In this document: positions 1 through 6,325 of the stretch, piece after piece | Numbering within the stretch: position 1 is the first letter of the stretch | Layout: each line of letters begins with the position of its first letter | NCBI GenBank assembly: GCA_020630115.1 | Contig: JAHDCA010000030.1 | Span: 1-9,922 of the forward strand | DNA from: Candidatus Dojkabacteria bacterium | GTDB lineage: Bacteria; Patescibacteriota; Dojkabacteria; SC72; JAHDCA01 | Reading direction: 5' to 3' | Length of the DNA stretch: 9,922 bases | The notes under the pieces: generated by a model | Database searches by the model: none | Told to the model about the DNA's origin: nothing | The model's input: the letters and a program-made list of their open reading frames with translations, nothing else | Translations under genes and position numbers: made by a program

Positions 1-141
1 TTTTAAACCAATTTCGAAACAAATCTGATCAATCTGTTTTACAGTATACCTGTAAGCGATCTGATCTTCTGAAAGATCACATTCTTTAATAAAGTCAATA
101 GCTGCTTTAGCCTCAACTTTTGGTGCTAATGTTCTAGCCAT
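1..141 (-). CDS. N-terminal fragment of an unrecognised protein
   Basis: The first 47 codons of a gene that runs off the left edge, beginning MARTLAPKVEAKAAIDF. The start is secure: AGGAGG lies 6 bases before the ATG and overlaps the TAG of the lipoprotein gene. The visible part is helical and includes LSEDQIAYRYTVKQIDQICF, which could read as a helix-turn-helix-like segment, but too little is visible to assign a fold or function. It continues the same operon. An endolysin would be welcome here for a lysis cassette, but nothing in these residues supports one. Confidence 0.7.
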   Translation of the reverse strand, partial: MARTLAPKVEAKAAIDFIKECDLSEDQIAYRYTVKQIDQICFEIGLK

Positions 142-151
142 GTAAAACCTC

Positions 152-442
152 CTATTCTACAAAATCTCTTTTCTTTAAAACGAAACCTTTATCCTTTAGC
201 ATTTTTCTTGTTATTGGATCATTGAAGTCGTATATCTCTCTAACAAGAGGACACTTCTTCCATTTTTTAGGTTTCTTATAATGAGATTTTTTCTCACATT
301 TTCTGTAGTTATAAATAAACTTAGCTTCAGTTTCTTGAATTGCTAGACTTCTTCGATCTAATCTCGGCACTGAATATCGAAGCGAAACGCATGATGTCGA
401 GCTCAAGAGAATCAATCCAAGCATGATCTTGCGGACTTTCAT
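152..442 (-). CDS. Small lipoprotein, candidate outer spanin (Rz1-like)
   Basis: A 96-residue precursor with a lipoprotein signal: basic start MKVRK, hydrophobic core IMLGLILLSS, and lipobox-like STSC with Cys18 as the predicted lipidation site. Ser at -3 is less usual than Leu, but the rest fits signal peptidase II. The mature part is about 79 residues, basic, with Cys49 and Cys64 around a Lys/Trp-rich segment that could form a disulfide in the periplasm, and a helical C-terminus (DPITRKMLKDKGF). Residue +2 is Val, which does not argue for inner-membrane retention. The ATG is inside the 79-residue gene and has a strong SD, AGGAGG, 6 bases upstream. An outer-spanin role, bridging to an inner-membrane partner to fuse membranes at lysis, is inferred from signal and gene overlap. 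It lacks the proline richness of lambda Rz1. Confidence 0.75.
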   Translation of the reverse strand: MKVRKIMLGLILLSSTSCVSLRYSVPRLDRRSLAIQETEAKFIYNYRKCEKKSHYKKPKKWKKCPLVREIYDFNDPITRKMLKDKGFVLKKRDFVE

Positions 443-566
443 TTAAAGCCTCCTCATACATTTTTAAAAGATTCAAATACCTTTCTTTGTATTTGGTTTT
501 TTCTTTATGCTCCCAAATCTCAAAGATGCTATCTACTAAATTTATGATTACCTTAGCTGTCTTCAT
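327..566 (-). CDS. 79-residue helical protein, possible inner spanin-like partner of the overlapping lipoprotein
   Basis: Not recognised by family. A short hydrophobic N-terminal helix (AKVIINLVDSIFEIW, 4-18) is interrupted by Asp12 and Glu16, so it is a doubtful membrane anchor. A Lys/Glu-rich amphipathic helix follows (20-45), then another helical stretch (50-71) and a basic Ser-rich tail (SKKSSNSRN). The last 116 bases also encode the first part of the lipoprotein gene in the +1 frame, the layout of lambda Rz/Rz1. That context and its place after a two-helix membrane protein suggest a spanin-type role, but a canonical Rz has a clear N-terminal membrane helix and is usually longer. The SD is weak (GTAAGAA near the ATG), and it overlaps the preceding gene by 14 bases. 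Confidence 0.65.
   Translation of the reverse strand: MKTAKVIINLVDSIFEIWEHKEKTKYKERYLNLLKMYEEALNESPQDHAWIDSLELDIMRFASIFSAEIRSKKSSNSRN
449..454 (-). promoter_or_regulatory. Strong ribosome binding site for the lipoprotein gene, inside the 79-residue gene
   Basis: AGGAGG on the minus strand with a 6-base spacer to the ATG at 442. It lies within the coding sequence of the overlapping gene in another frame. A perfect SD there shows that the lipoprotein frame is genuinely translated and not a shadow reading frame. Confidence 0.85.
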
Positions 567-846
567 TGTTTCTTACAGCATCGATTACTGGCTTCTTAAT
601 AGAAAGAATGTAATCAATAATAAAAATAATTACAGTATAAACTTTTGAGTCTTTAAAGCTCTCTAACCACTCGTTATCAACTGGTGTTTCTGTTTGTTCT
701 GCAATAGTCTCTAGTAAAGTCATTAAAGGTTTAAAGATAATTCTAGCAGAACCGATAATAGTTACGATTTGCATAAAAAGACCTAACTCACCTAAGTAAG
801 CCTCTAGTACTGGTCTTAAAATTTCAAGAATTGTTTCTAATGTCAT
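553..846 (-). CDS. Two-helix membrane protein, candidate holin
   Basis: A 97-residue protein. Residues 1-20 form an amphipathic helix. Residues about 22-45 are a first hydrophobic segment (LFMQIVTIIGSARIIFKPLM), followed by a polar loop 46-68 (TETPVDNEWLE) and a second hydrophobic segment at 70-84 (YTVIIFIIDYILSIK). Size, two membrane helices and position just before a spanin-like pair fit a class II-type holin, which forms the inner-membrane lesion that starts lysis. I recall phage proteins with a similar 'IVGxxRxxxKPLM ... TPxD ... DSK ... DxxxSIK' pattern but cannot name a family. SD GGAGAG lies 6 bases before the ATG. It overlaps the upstream gene by 23 bases and the next by 14. Another small membrane protein function is possible. 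Confidence 0.72.
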   Translation of the reverse strand: MTLETILEILRPVLEAYLGELGLFMQIVTIIGSARIIFKPLMTLLETIAEQTETPVDNEWLESFKDSKVYTVIIFIIDYILSIKKPVIDAVRNNEDS

Positions 847-1072
847 TGTATCTCTCCATGATAGATATAAATGCCTTCATGGCATTTTTGTTATTAAGTA
901 AATTTATGATTTCTTCTGTTATACTCTCAGTCATAGAAAAAGTTTTATCTAGAGAGTATTTTCTATAAGTTAAATAAGCAACGAGCTCAAACATATCTTT
1001 AGGTATAAAATTATCTGATCTTATTCTTAATAAAAGTTCACCTTTAACGATAACTGGTTTAGAATTTTTCAT
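824..1072 (-). CDS. Hypothetical 82-residue protein
   Basis: Not recognised. The protein starts with a short beta-like segment (PVIVKGELLLRIR) and continues as alternating amphipathic helices (FELVAYLTYRKY, ITEEIINLLNN, AMKAFISIMERYNDI). It has no signal, membrane segment, Cys or evident metal site, and looks like a small soluble, mostly helical protein. I chose ATG at 1072 over the in-frame TTG at 1075 because AAGGAG ends 4 bases before the ATG but only 1 base before the TTG. It overlaps rusA by 14 bases and the following membrane-protein gene by 23, so it belongs to the operon. It could be a partner of either neighbour, but nothing in the sequence decides that. Confidence 0.7.
   Translation of the reverse strand: MKNSKPVIVKGELLLRIRSDNFIPKDMFELVAYLTYRKYSLDKTFSMTESITEEIINLLNNKNAMKAFISIMERYNDIRNNS
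869..887 (-). promoter_or_regulatory. Small stem-loop upstream of the candidate holin start
   Basis: A perfect 7-bp stem AAATGCC/GGCATTT with a 5-base loop lies in the 3' end of the 82-residue gene, about 15 bases upstream of the GGAGAG SD of the two-helix membrane protein. It could modulate initiation or mark a processing site. On the plus strand it is followed by a short T run and so looks terminator-like, but no plus-strand gene exists here. It may be fortuitous. Confidence 0.25.
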
Positions 1073-1442
1073 CAAACTCCTTAACTTTTATCTCTGTTCT
1101 TGGCTCACCATAAAACTTATAAAGAACAAGTTTAATTATTTGTTTATCATCGTTGTAAACAAACCCATTCATCCCATCTAATACTGACTTAGATAGATTA
1201 TCTATATCAGGTCTTTTTAATGGGTATTTCATATTCTTAGACTTGGGCTCTTTTAGATAAAATCTAAGTTCAACCTCTATTGGTCCCTCGAATATCTTAC
1301 TACCTTGCATAGCTTCAGCAGCTTTAACACTTATATACTCTTGATATTGTTTCACTTCTTTTGGTTGAAATGCAAACCCTCTCTTGGTAAACCGAGCACT
1401 TTGCTTAGGTTTAGGAGCTAAATCTATATTAAAAGAGATCAT
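1059..1442 (-). CDS. rusA: RusA-family Holliday junction resolvase
   Basis: A 127-residue endonuclease, close to the 120 residues of E. coli RusA. It would act as a homodimer with Mg2+ to cut four-way DNA junctions. The motif RPDIDNLSKSVLDGM (77-91) followed by YNDDKQI (96-102) supplies the catalytic residues: Asp79, Asp81 and Asp99 align with RusA Asp70, Asp72 and Asp91, and Lys85 with Lys76. The N-terminal strand (SFNIDLAPKPKQSAR) and the late beta strand are also typical. The enzyme is therefore probably active. AAAGGG lies about 6 bases before the ATG, and the gene overlaps its neighbours by 14 bases on each side. Its place in the late operon suggests it trims branched DNA before or during packaging; this is inference. 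Confidence 0.93.
   Translation of the reverse strand: MISFNIDLAPKPKQSARFTKRGFAFQPKEVKQYQEYISVKAAEAMQGSKIFEGPIEVELRFYLKEPKSKNMKYPLKRPDIDNLSKSVLDGMNGFVYNDDKQIIKLVLYKFYGEPRTEIKVKEFDEKF
1077..1082 (-). promoter_or_regulatory. Ribosome binding site choosing ATG 1072 over TTG 1075
   Basis: AAGGAG is followed by TTTG and the ATG. The 4-base spacer to the ATG is acceptable, while the 1-base spacer to the TTG is not, so the 82-residue reading is preferred. Confidence 0.7.
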
Positions 1443-1878
1443 CTAATTCCCTTTCTATTTCTCTGAGTATTCTTTGCTCTTCAAATTTATCTAAACCAAT
1501 AAAAGGTCTAGCTGGCATTTTCTTAGTTCCAAATTGATGATATTTCCCATACTTAGCAACAGACTTAAGAGTAATTTTATCTCCTCTTAGAGCGTACTTA
1601 ATTGAGTCTCTGAGCTTGCCTGTCCTGATAAGTATATTAGGAACAGCGTATTTTTTTCTCTTCTCTCTGAGCGTGTTTGGGCTTAATGCTGCCCACTTAA
1701 TAGAATCAGGATCTCGCTTTAATGTGTTAAATCTCTGCTTTGTTCTTGTATCTATTATTCTTAGAGCTTTTTCCATGATCTTTCTTCTAAACCTAGAGTC
1801 AAAACCAATATCTTTTAAAAAGTCAGTGACTTCACTTAATTGCTCTTTTAATTGAAAGTCTATTTTCAAATCAGTCAA
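1429..1878 (-). CDS. Phage tail completion / virion morphogenesis protein (Mu gpG, P2 gpS type)
   Basis: A 149-residue protein with the signatures of the phage virion morphogenesis family (Pfam Phage_tail_S): WAALSPNTLREK (62-73), ILIRTGKLRDSI (82-93) and YGKYHQFGTKKMPARPFIGL (110-129). Family members act at the head-tail joining or tail-completion step. The start is TTG at 1878: in this frame the next ATG is about 35 codons downstream and would cut off the N-terminal helix, and GGAG sits 6 bases before the TTG. That SD overlaps the last codons of the gpJ-like gene, so the two are coupled. The location, after the tail-tip protein and next to rusA, is unusual, because this gene normally lies between head and tail tube genes. 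It overlaps the resolvase gene by 14 bases. Confidence 0.9.
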   Translation of the reverse strand: MTDLKIDFQLKEQLSEVTDFLKDIGFDSRFRRKIMEKALRIIDTRTKQRFNTLKRDPDSIKWAALSPNTLREKRKKYAVPNILIRTGKLRDSIKYALRGDKITLKSVAKYGKYHQFGTKKMPARPFIGLDKFEEQRILREIERELDDLF

Positions 1879-1881
1879 TAC

Positions 1882-4800
1882 CTACTCCATGGTAAAACAA
1901 ATCTCTAAATCCTCTACAGCACTTGGTATACCAATAACTAGTGGTATTATTTTTAAGCATATCTCTTGACCAGATACATACTGATCTAACTCAATACAGC
2001 CACCGTAGTAAGTAGCTCCACCGTCTCCAATAAGAGGTATATAACCAGAGTTATCTACATTTATCTCTGCTCTTACACTTGATGTTCCGTCTAATTCAAA
2101 GAATATCTTAGCTATTCCATCTTGTTGTTTTACTGATGCACACTCAACCTTAGCTGGGATAATCGTGTAATCTATTATATCGTTATCATCTAAGTCTAAA
2201 TTAAACTCTTGAGCATAATAAGCATCTTCTTCGTCTATAGCTGATATTTGAACTTGCTTAAAATCATTTGCACTTATAGAGGTTATTCTAACTTTCTTAT
2301 AAGGTGTTGTTGTGTTGCCAACAAAATAAATCCAATCGCAAGGCTCGCTATCTTTAAACTGAGTTGAATCATTTACTAGACACTCTTGATATATCTCTGG
2401 TCCGTTTTCTGCTAACCACTCTTCATTTAGAATATAAAAACCATCACTAGGAGTGACAGAGTAATTATATATCTCTCCATTGGGGTGTCTAATCATCATC
2501 GTTGTATGATCTGCATGAGGGTTACAAGCATATATCTTTGTAATCTTACCACCTTCAATTTCTACATCTGTTATCCTTCCAGATTCAGACCAGCACACTA
2601 AGTTATGTGATATATAAACTACATCTCCACGGCAAAAGAATAATGACTCTATATCCATAGAAAATGTAATAGTTCTTCTTTGAAAGAATTGTTTAGCTGC
2701 TATTAAATTAGCTTCTCTTTGAGCTTGCCCTCTTCTTATAATACCCCAATAATCTATAACCGCTCTTTTATGAGCATTATTTGGGTTAACAAAAGGTCTT
2801 ATTACTTGAACGCTTCTTTGAGTCCAATGATCTTCACAGTCTGTATATCTTACTTCGATAAAATCAGGTAACTCTCTATTTATATAAGATATATTAAATG
2901 AATCTTTTATTACATTTGAATGAGATACAACACCAACTGGAATATCATTTTCATTTTCCCAGATAACACCAAGTTTTCCTTTGCACCATGTAACTGACCC
3001 TCTACCAACTGCTGCTATTCTTCCTAATACATCCATGACATTTGCTGAGTCATGAAGAATTGCATTAAATCTAAGATCAGCATTATCACAATATGTATAC
3101 CATTCTTGAATTGAATCAAGATCGATTTGTTTTATTGGTAGACCAGCACCAAACAATCTCTCTTCACTTTCAGGATGCTCAATTGAAGTAGTCCAGCCTA
3201 TAGTTGGTGAATTTGGAAATGTTTCAGCAGCATGATCAAAATAAGTTTTAAAACCACCTAAAGCAAAATATAAAAAGTGTGAAGCAGGATTATCAGAATA
3301 ACCCCATGTCCAATTAGCACCATCAAAAACCCAAGTTTTATTTCTTACTAAAGAGTTAAATGATTGAAGTCTACCTTGTAATTGATCAGATGCTTGAATG
3401 ATAACACCAAGTCTGTGTTGAGCTACATATTCATTTAAACCACCGTCTTCAATTTGATCTTGTCTAAAAAACTTAACCTCTGTGAAATTTATTTCTGATA
3501 TTTTATTTCTTCTTCTGTTTTGATCTTGATCTTTTGATTCATCCCTTATAACTCTTCTAACTCTTACCTCATAATGCCCCGGTGGTAAATCATCTTGAAC
3601 TATAGTACAACATACAGTGTTTGAGTAATCTCCAGTAAAATTAAAAGCAGCATTAGTTGTTGGATGGTCAAAATAATTCCATGTAGCAGCATTTATATCT
3701 TTCCACTGAACCTCTAGAGGTATAGTTGTGTTTATTATTCCAGCGGTTCTGTCTTGTATAAAAGCTCTTCCTTGAAGGTCAATCTCTATTCTAACAATAT
3801 TATCATAAGGAGACTCTCTTCTAACCCAATTAAAGTCTCCACTATCAACTAAACCTATAACTGTCTCTTGGGCTATTTGACCTGGATTTGTTAGGTTGAA
3901 CTCCTCATTATTTCTTAATATACCACCTTGCTCAGAGTGAACATTTCCGTGTATTCCTATTTCTATATTTTCTATTTTTGAACCATAATCATCACTGGCT
4001 GGATTCTCTGTTAAACAATCTCTAGATAAAGCATTATCCCATTCTATATTCCACTCATTTGGTTGCTTTTGTATCTTAAATATTTTTGTTCCTCTATATC
4101 TTTCTAAATTAGTATGACCAATCCAATAAGATACATCATCATCTTTGTTTGGATCAATATAATCAGTATCAAGATCTCCAAAGCCATAATTAAAAATATG
4201 TCTTACCTCTGTAAAGCAACCTGCATAACCAGTTATAGTTTCAACATAAACACAAGCAGGGAATTGAGTTTCAACAAAACCTTCGAAGTTTGGATTTTCT
4301 GAGCAGTCAGCTAAAAATGGAGGTTGTCCGTTTATATAAGCAGTATTTCTAACTGATGGGTCTAAAGGTGAAACGCCTGATAGGTTCCAATTTGATTGAA
4401 TATCTATAATTGAGCCATTTGATGCAACCGCACAAAATGGGGATCCATTGTAATAATAACCAAGAGAAGCAAAATCACAGTTCGTTATTACACAAGCATC
4501 ATTTACATCATACCTAAACCATCCTACATATATACCAGCTCCTCCTCTAACACCTGGGTCACCGTTTATATCAATAGAAAAAGGCTTAGCGGCACATAAA
4601 GACTCATGTGTTGGCTGTCTTGACCCAATACCCCATGGAGCATCACCTGGTAAATTAACAGTTATATCATCAATTAATTGAGGTTGAACATACGGATTAT
4701 GTGGAGGATTATTTGTATTGTCACCCAGATAAACGGGTAGCCAGTATCTTCTAATACCTGGTCCCCCTCCACCAGTTATAGGGTCACAACCTGGCAAAAT

Positions 4801-5478
4801 ATCACCTACACCCCTAGGGTTTACATAGTTGTATTTAACCCAACTAAGGCTTGCTTGTATATTAACAGTGGTTTCAACCAATTCTAAACTAACACCTATG
4901 TCATCACTTTCTACAAGCCTATTTCTTCTGTATGGAAGAGCCCCGAAATCAGGATGAAACCTGTGAGGTGTTAAGCTTGATAATACTAAAGGTAGTGGCT
5001 GATAAGGTCTAAACTTATTACTCGATGCACTTAAAGAGTGATTAGGTAGGTTGGCATTTTTTTGAGTTGATTGATTTCCACCTGGGTCATTTGAGTTATC
5101 TATAGCAAATAAAGCTCTAACACCTGCTATTAATAAAGACCCACCAACTGCAACAAGAGCTAGTACAAGCGGGGTTGCAGTACCAGCAGAAAGAACTGTA
5201 AGTGTAACAATTAACGCAACCTGAAGAATGGTTGTTAAAATCTTTCCTGTTTGTGAAGTTTGACCTCCACCGCCTCTAACCATAGCTCTAATGTTTACTA
5301 TATCGTTTTCTTTTAAGACTAAATCTTTAGATACTTCATGACCGTTTACATAAACAGAAACTTCTCTATCGGAATTGATATCCTCAAGAACTTGAAGAAC
5401 TGTTTTATTTTCTACCTCAAAAGTTTTTCTATCCTTAGACGGTAGTAAAGGATGAGGTGAATATGTTATTTTAGCCAT
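1882..5478 (-). CDS. Tail tip / host specificity protein J-like, with N-terminal gpI-like (TAPI) domain
   Basis: A 1198-residue tail-tip hub. Residues 1-67 look like a beta-grasp (ubiquitin/ThiS-like) domain ending VRGGGGQ. Residues 80-98 and 102-120 are two hydrophobic segments as in lambda gpI. A linker and FRPYQPLPLVLS (156-167) lead into the gpJ-type body. Core signatures are HIFNYGFGDL with IGHTNLERY (427-461), IIQASDQLQGRL (693-704), SDNPASHFLYFALGG (728-742), a DVLGRIAAVGRGSVTW block (816-831), and FFCRGDVVYISH (947-958), where the family normally has 'LLPGDVIEV'. Residues 1107-1198 form a short FN3-like C-terminus. Lambda gpJ (1132 residues) binds the receptor through its C-terminus and tapers to a central fibre. 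Residues about 205-425 are Cys/Gly/Pro-rich and look inserted. Weak SD (AAAGG, 9 bases before ATG); stop TAG. No separate tail-fibre gene follows in the window. Confidence 0.93.
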   Translation of the reverse strand: MAKITYSPHPLLPSKDRKTFEVENKTVLQVLEDINSDREVSVYVNGHEVSKDLVLKENDIVNIRAMVRGGGGQTSQTGKILTTILQVALIVTLTVLSAGTATPLVLALVAVGGSLLIAGVRALFAIDNSNDPGGNQSTQKNANLPNHSLSASSNKFRPYQPLPLVLSSLTPHRFHPDFGALPYRRNRLVESDDIGVSLELVETTVNIQASLSWVKYNYVNPRGVGDILPGCDPITGGGGPGIRRYWLPVYLGDNTNNPPHNPYVQPQLIDDITVNLPGDAPWGIGSRQPTHESLCAAKPFSIDINGDPGVRGGAGIYVGWFRYDVNDACVITNCDFASLGYYYNGSPFCAVASNGSIIDIQSNWNLSGVSPLDPSVRNTAYINGQPPFLADCSENPNFEGFVETQFPACVYVETITGYAGCFTEVRHIFNYGFGDLDTDYIDPNKDDDVSYWIGHTNLERYRGTKIFKIQKQPNEWNIEWDNALSRDCLTENPASDDYGSKIENIEIGIHGNVHSEQGGILRNNEEFNLTNPGQIAQETVIGLVDSGDFNWVRRESPYDNIVRIEIDLQGRAFIQDRTAGIINTTIPLEVQWKDINAATWNYFDHPTTNAAFNFTGDYSNTVCCTIVQDDLPPGHYEVRVRRVIRDESKDQDQNRRRNKISEINFTEVKFFRQDQIEDGGLNEYVAQHRLGVIIQASDQLQGRLQSFNSLVRNKTWVFDGANWTWGYSDNPASHFLYFALGGFKTYFDHAAETFPNSPTIGWTTSIEHPESEERLFGAGLPIKQIDLDSIQEWYTYCDNADLRFNAILHDSANVMDVLGRIAAVGRGSVTWCKGKLGVIWENENDIPVGVVSHSNVIKDSFNISYINRELPDFIEVRYTDCEDHWTQRSVQVIRPFVNPNNAHKRAVIDYWGIIRRGQAQREANLIAAKQFFQRRTITFSMDIESLFFCRGDVVYISHNLVCWSESGRITDVEIEGGKITKIYACNPHADHTTMMIRHPNGEIYNYSVTPSDGFYILNEEWLAENGPEIYQECLVNDSTQFKDSEPCDWIYFVGNTTTPYKKVRITSISANDFKQVQISAIDEEDAYYAQEFNLDLDDNDIIDYTIIPAKVECASVKQQDGIAKIFFELDGTSSVRAEINVDNSGYIPLIGDGGATYYGGCIELDQYVSGQEICLKIIPLVIGIPSAVEDLEICFTME
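1885..1888 (-). promoter_or_regulatory. Ribosome binding site fixing a TTG start
   Basis: GGAG is placed 6 bases before the TTG at 1878 of the tail-completion gene, and it overlaps the penultimate codon of the gpJ-like gene (ATG GAG TAG). It supports a TTG start, as no ATG exists near the N-terminus in this frame. Confidence 0.75.
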
Positions 5479-5849
5479 CTATAAAAGCCTTTAACTCTCA
5501 AATTGTAGTTAGGAAGGTCTTTTATTTTATGCATAATAGATTTATTAAAGTTCTTCATGCAATGTAAACAATAAGAAATTCCGTTTTCTTCTACATATAA
5601 ACCAACATGATTCAATTCTCTGTTGGCACTCATTAAAACAATATCACCTGTTTTTGGTTTAACAGGTTCTTTTTCTACATAATCGAATTGATGTTTGAGT
5701 ATTTGCTCATTCATTCCATCGACATTTTTCTCATACCTTATTAGATTAGGAACATTAAACCCAAACTCTTTATTAACAACCATTACTATAAACTCAAAGC
5801 AGTTGTGATTGTCATAAGGTAAATTTATATACTTACAATACCATTTCAT
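5466..5849 (-). CDS. NlpC/P60 (C40) peptidase, tail-tip assembly protein gpK-like
   Basis: A 127-residue papain-fold peptidase. The visible active-site set is Cys17 in NHNCFEFI, His81 in ELNHVGLYV preceded by the strand TGDIVLMS (67-74), and His96 in SYCLHC as probable third residue. The C-terminus GFYRWLK matches the 'GYYR' ending of phage C40 proteins. Members cleave peptide bonds in cell-wall stem peptides; in lambda gpK the domain acts during tail-tip assembly and perhaps at infection. Lambda gpK also has an N-terminal JAB/Mov34 metallopeptidase domain. This protein has none and is NlpC only. Cys94 and Cys97 flank the third catalytic residue. The ATG lies in a TAATG junction with no convincing SD, so translation is probably coupled to the DUF1833 gene. 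It overlaps the gpJ-like gene by 13 bases. Confidence 0.88.
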   Translation of the reverse strand: MKWYCKYINLPYDNHNCFEFIVMVVNKEFGFNVPNLIRYEKNVDGMNEQILKHQFDYVEKEPVKPKTGDIVLMSANRELNHVGLYVEENGISYCLHCMKNFNKSIMHKIKDLPNYNLRVKGFYRWLK

Positions 5850-6325
5850 TAAAATAAACCAGGTGCTACTCTATAGTTATATGGTATAGCAACCGCAGGT
5901 TTATTCAAAATGTCGTTATATCCTAATGATGCAGTAATCTCATAAGTCGAAATACTTATATCATCCATAAATAGGCATATATCTAACTCATATTTATTTG
6001 GATCAGACTTTAAAAACATCAAAAGCCTTACTTGAACATCTTCTCCACCCTGAGATTGGTCTATCCATCTGATTATATCCCTTCCAATATTAGCTATTCT
6101 AAGTCTAGATTTTGGAAGCTGTGAGTCAACATCATCTGGCATGGTTATTTCATACGGACAAAATATGTATGTATCTCCATTAGAAACTACATCTTCCCCT
6201 CCATTCGTTATTCTTATTGGAGAAGCTAGTTTAGGAGATGTTATCTCTAATGCTGTTACTATTATTTCACAGCTATTTACAGAGTTTAAGGCTTGATTAA
6301 ATTGATTGCTAAACTGTCGTGGCAC
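5849..6325 (-). CDS. DUF1833 family minor tail protein, gpL position
   Basis: A 158-residue protein matching the DUF1833 pattern: an early strand with 'EITSPKLASPIRITNGGEDV' (27-46), then SNGDTYIFCPYEITMPDD (48-65) and QLPKSRLRIANIGRDI (69-84), ending with a Pro/Tyr-rich C-terminus, AIPYNYRVAPGLF. In lambda the neighbouring gpL is a tail-tip protein that may carry an iron-sulfur cluster. Here only three Cys are present (19, 56, 117), so I would not predict a cluster. The start is GTG at 6325, preceded by AGAGGTGA with a 4-base spacer. It overlaps the previous gene by 17 bases and meets the next at TAATG. The role is inferred to be a ring of the tail tip between the distal tail protein and the gpJ-like hub. 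Confidence 0.85.
   Translation of the reverse strand: MPRQFSNQFNQALNSVNSCEIIVTALEITSPKLASPIRITNGGEDVVSNGDTYIFCPYEITMPDDVDSQLPKSRLRIANIGRDIIRWIDQSQGGEDVQVRLLMFLKSDPNKYELDICLFMDDISISTYEITASLGYNDILNKPAVAIPYNYRVAPGLF

Noticed and set aside
1616..1855. Plus-strand open frame of 79 codons with hydrophobic stretches
   Set aside because: It lies wholly antisense to the well-supported tail-completion gene. The hydrophobic look is what antisense reading of charged helical codons gives.
4114..4302. Plus-strand open frame of 62 codons
   Set aside because: Antisense shadow within the gpJ-like gene, with no independent evidence.
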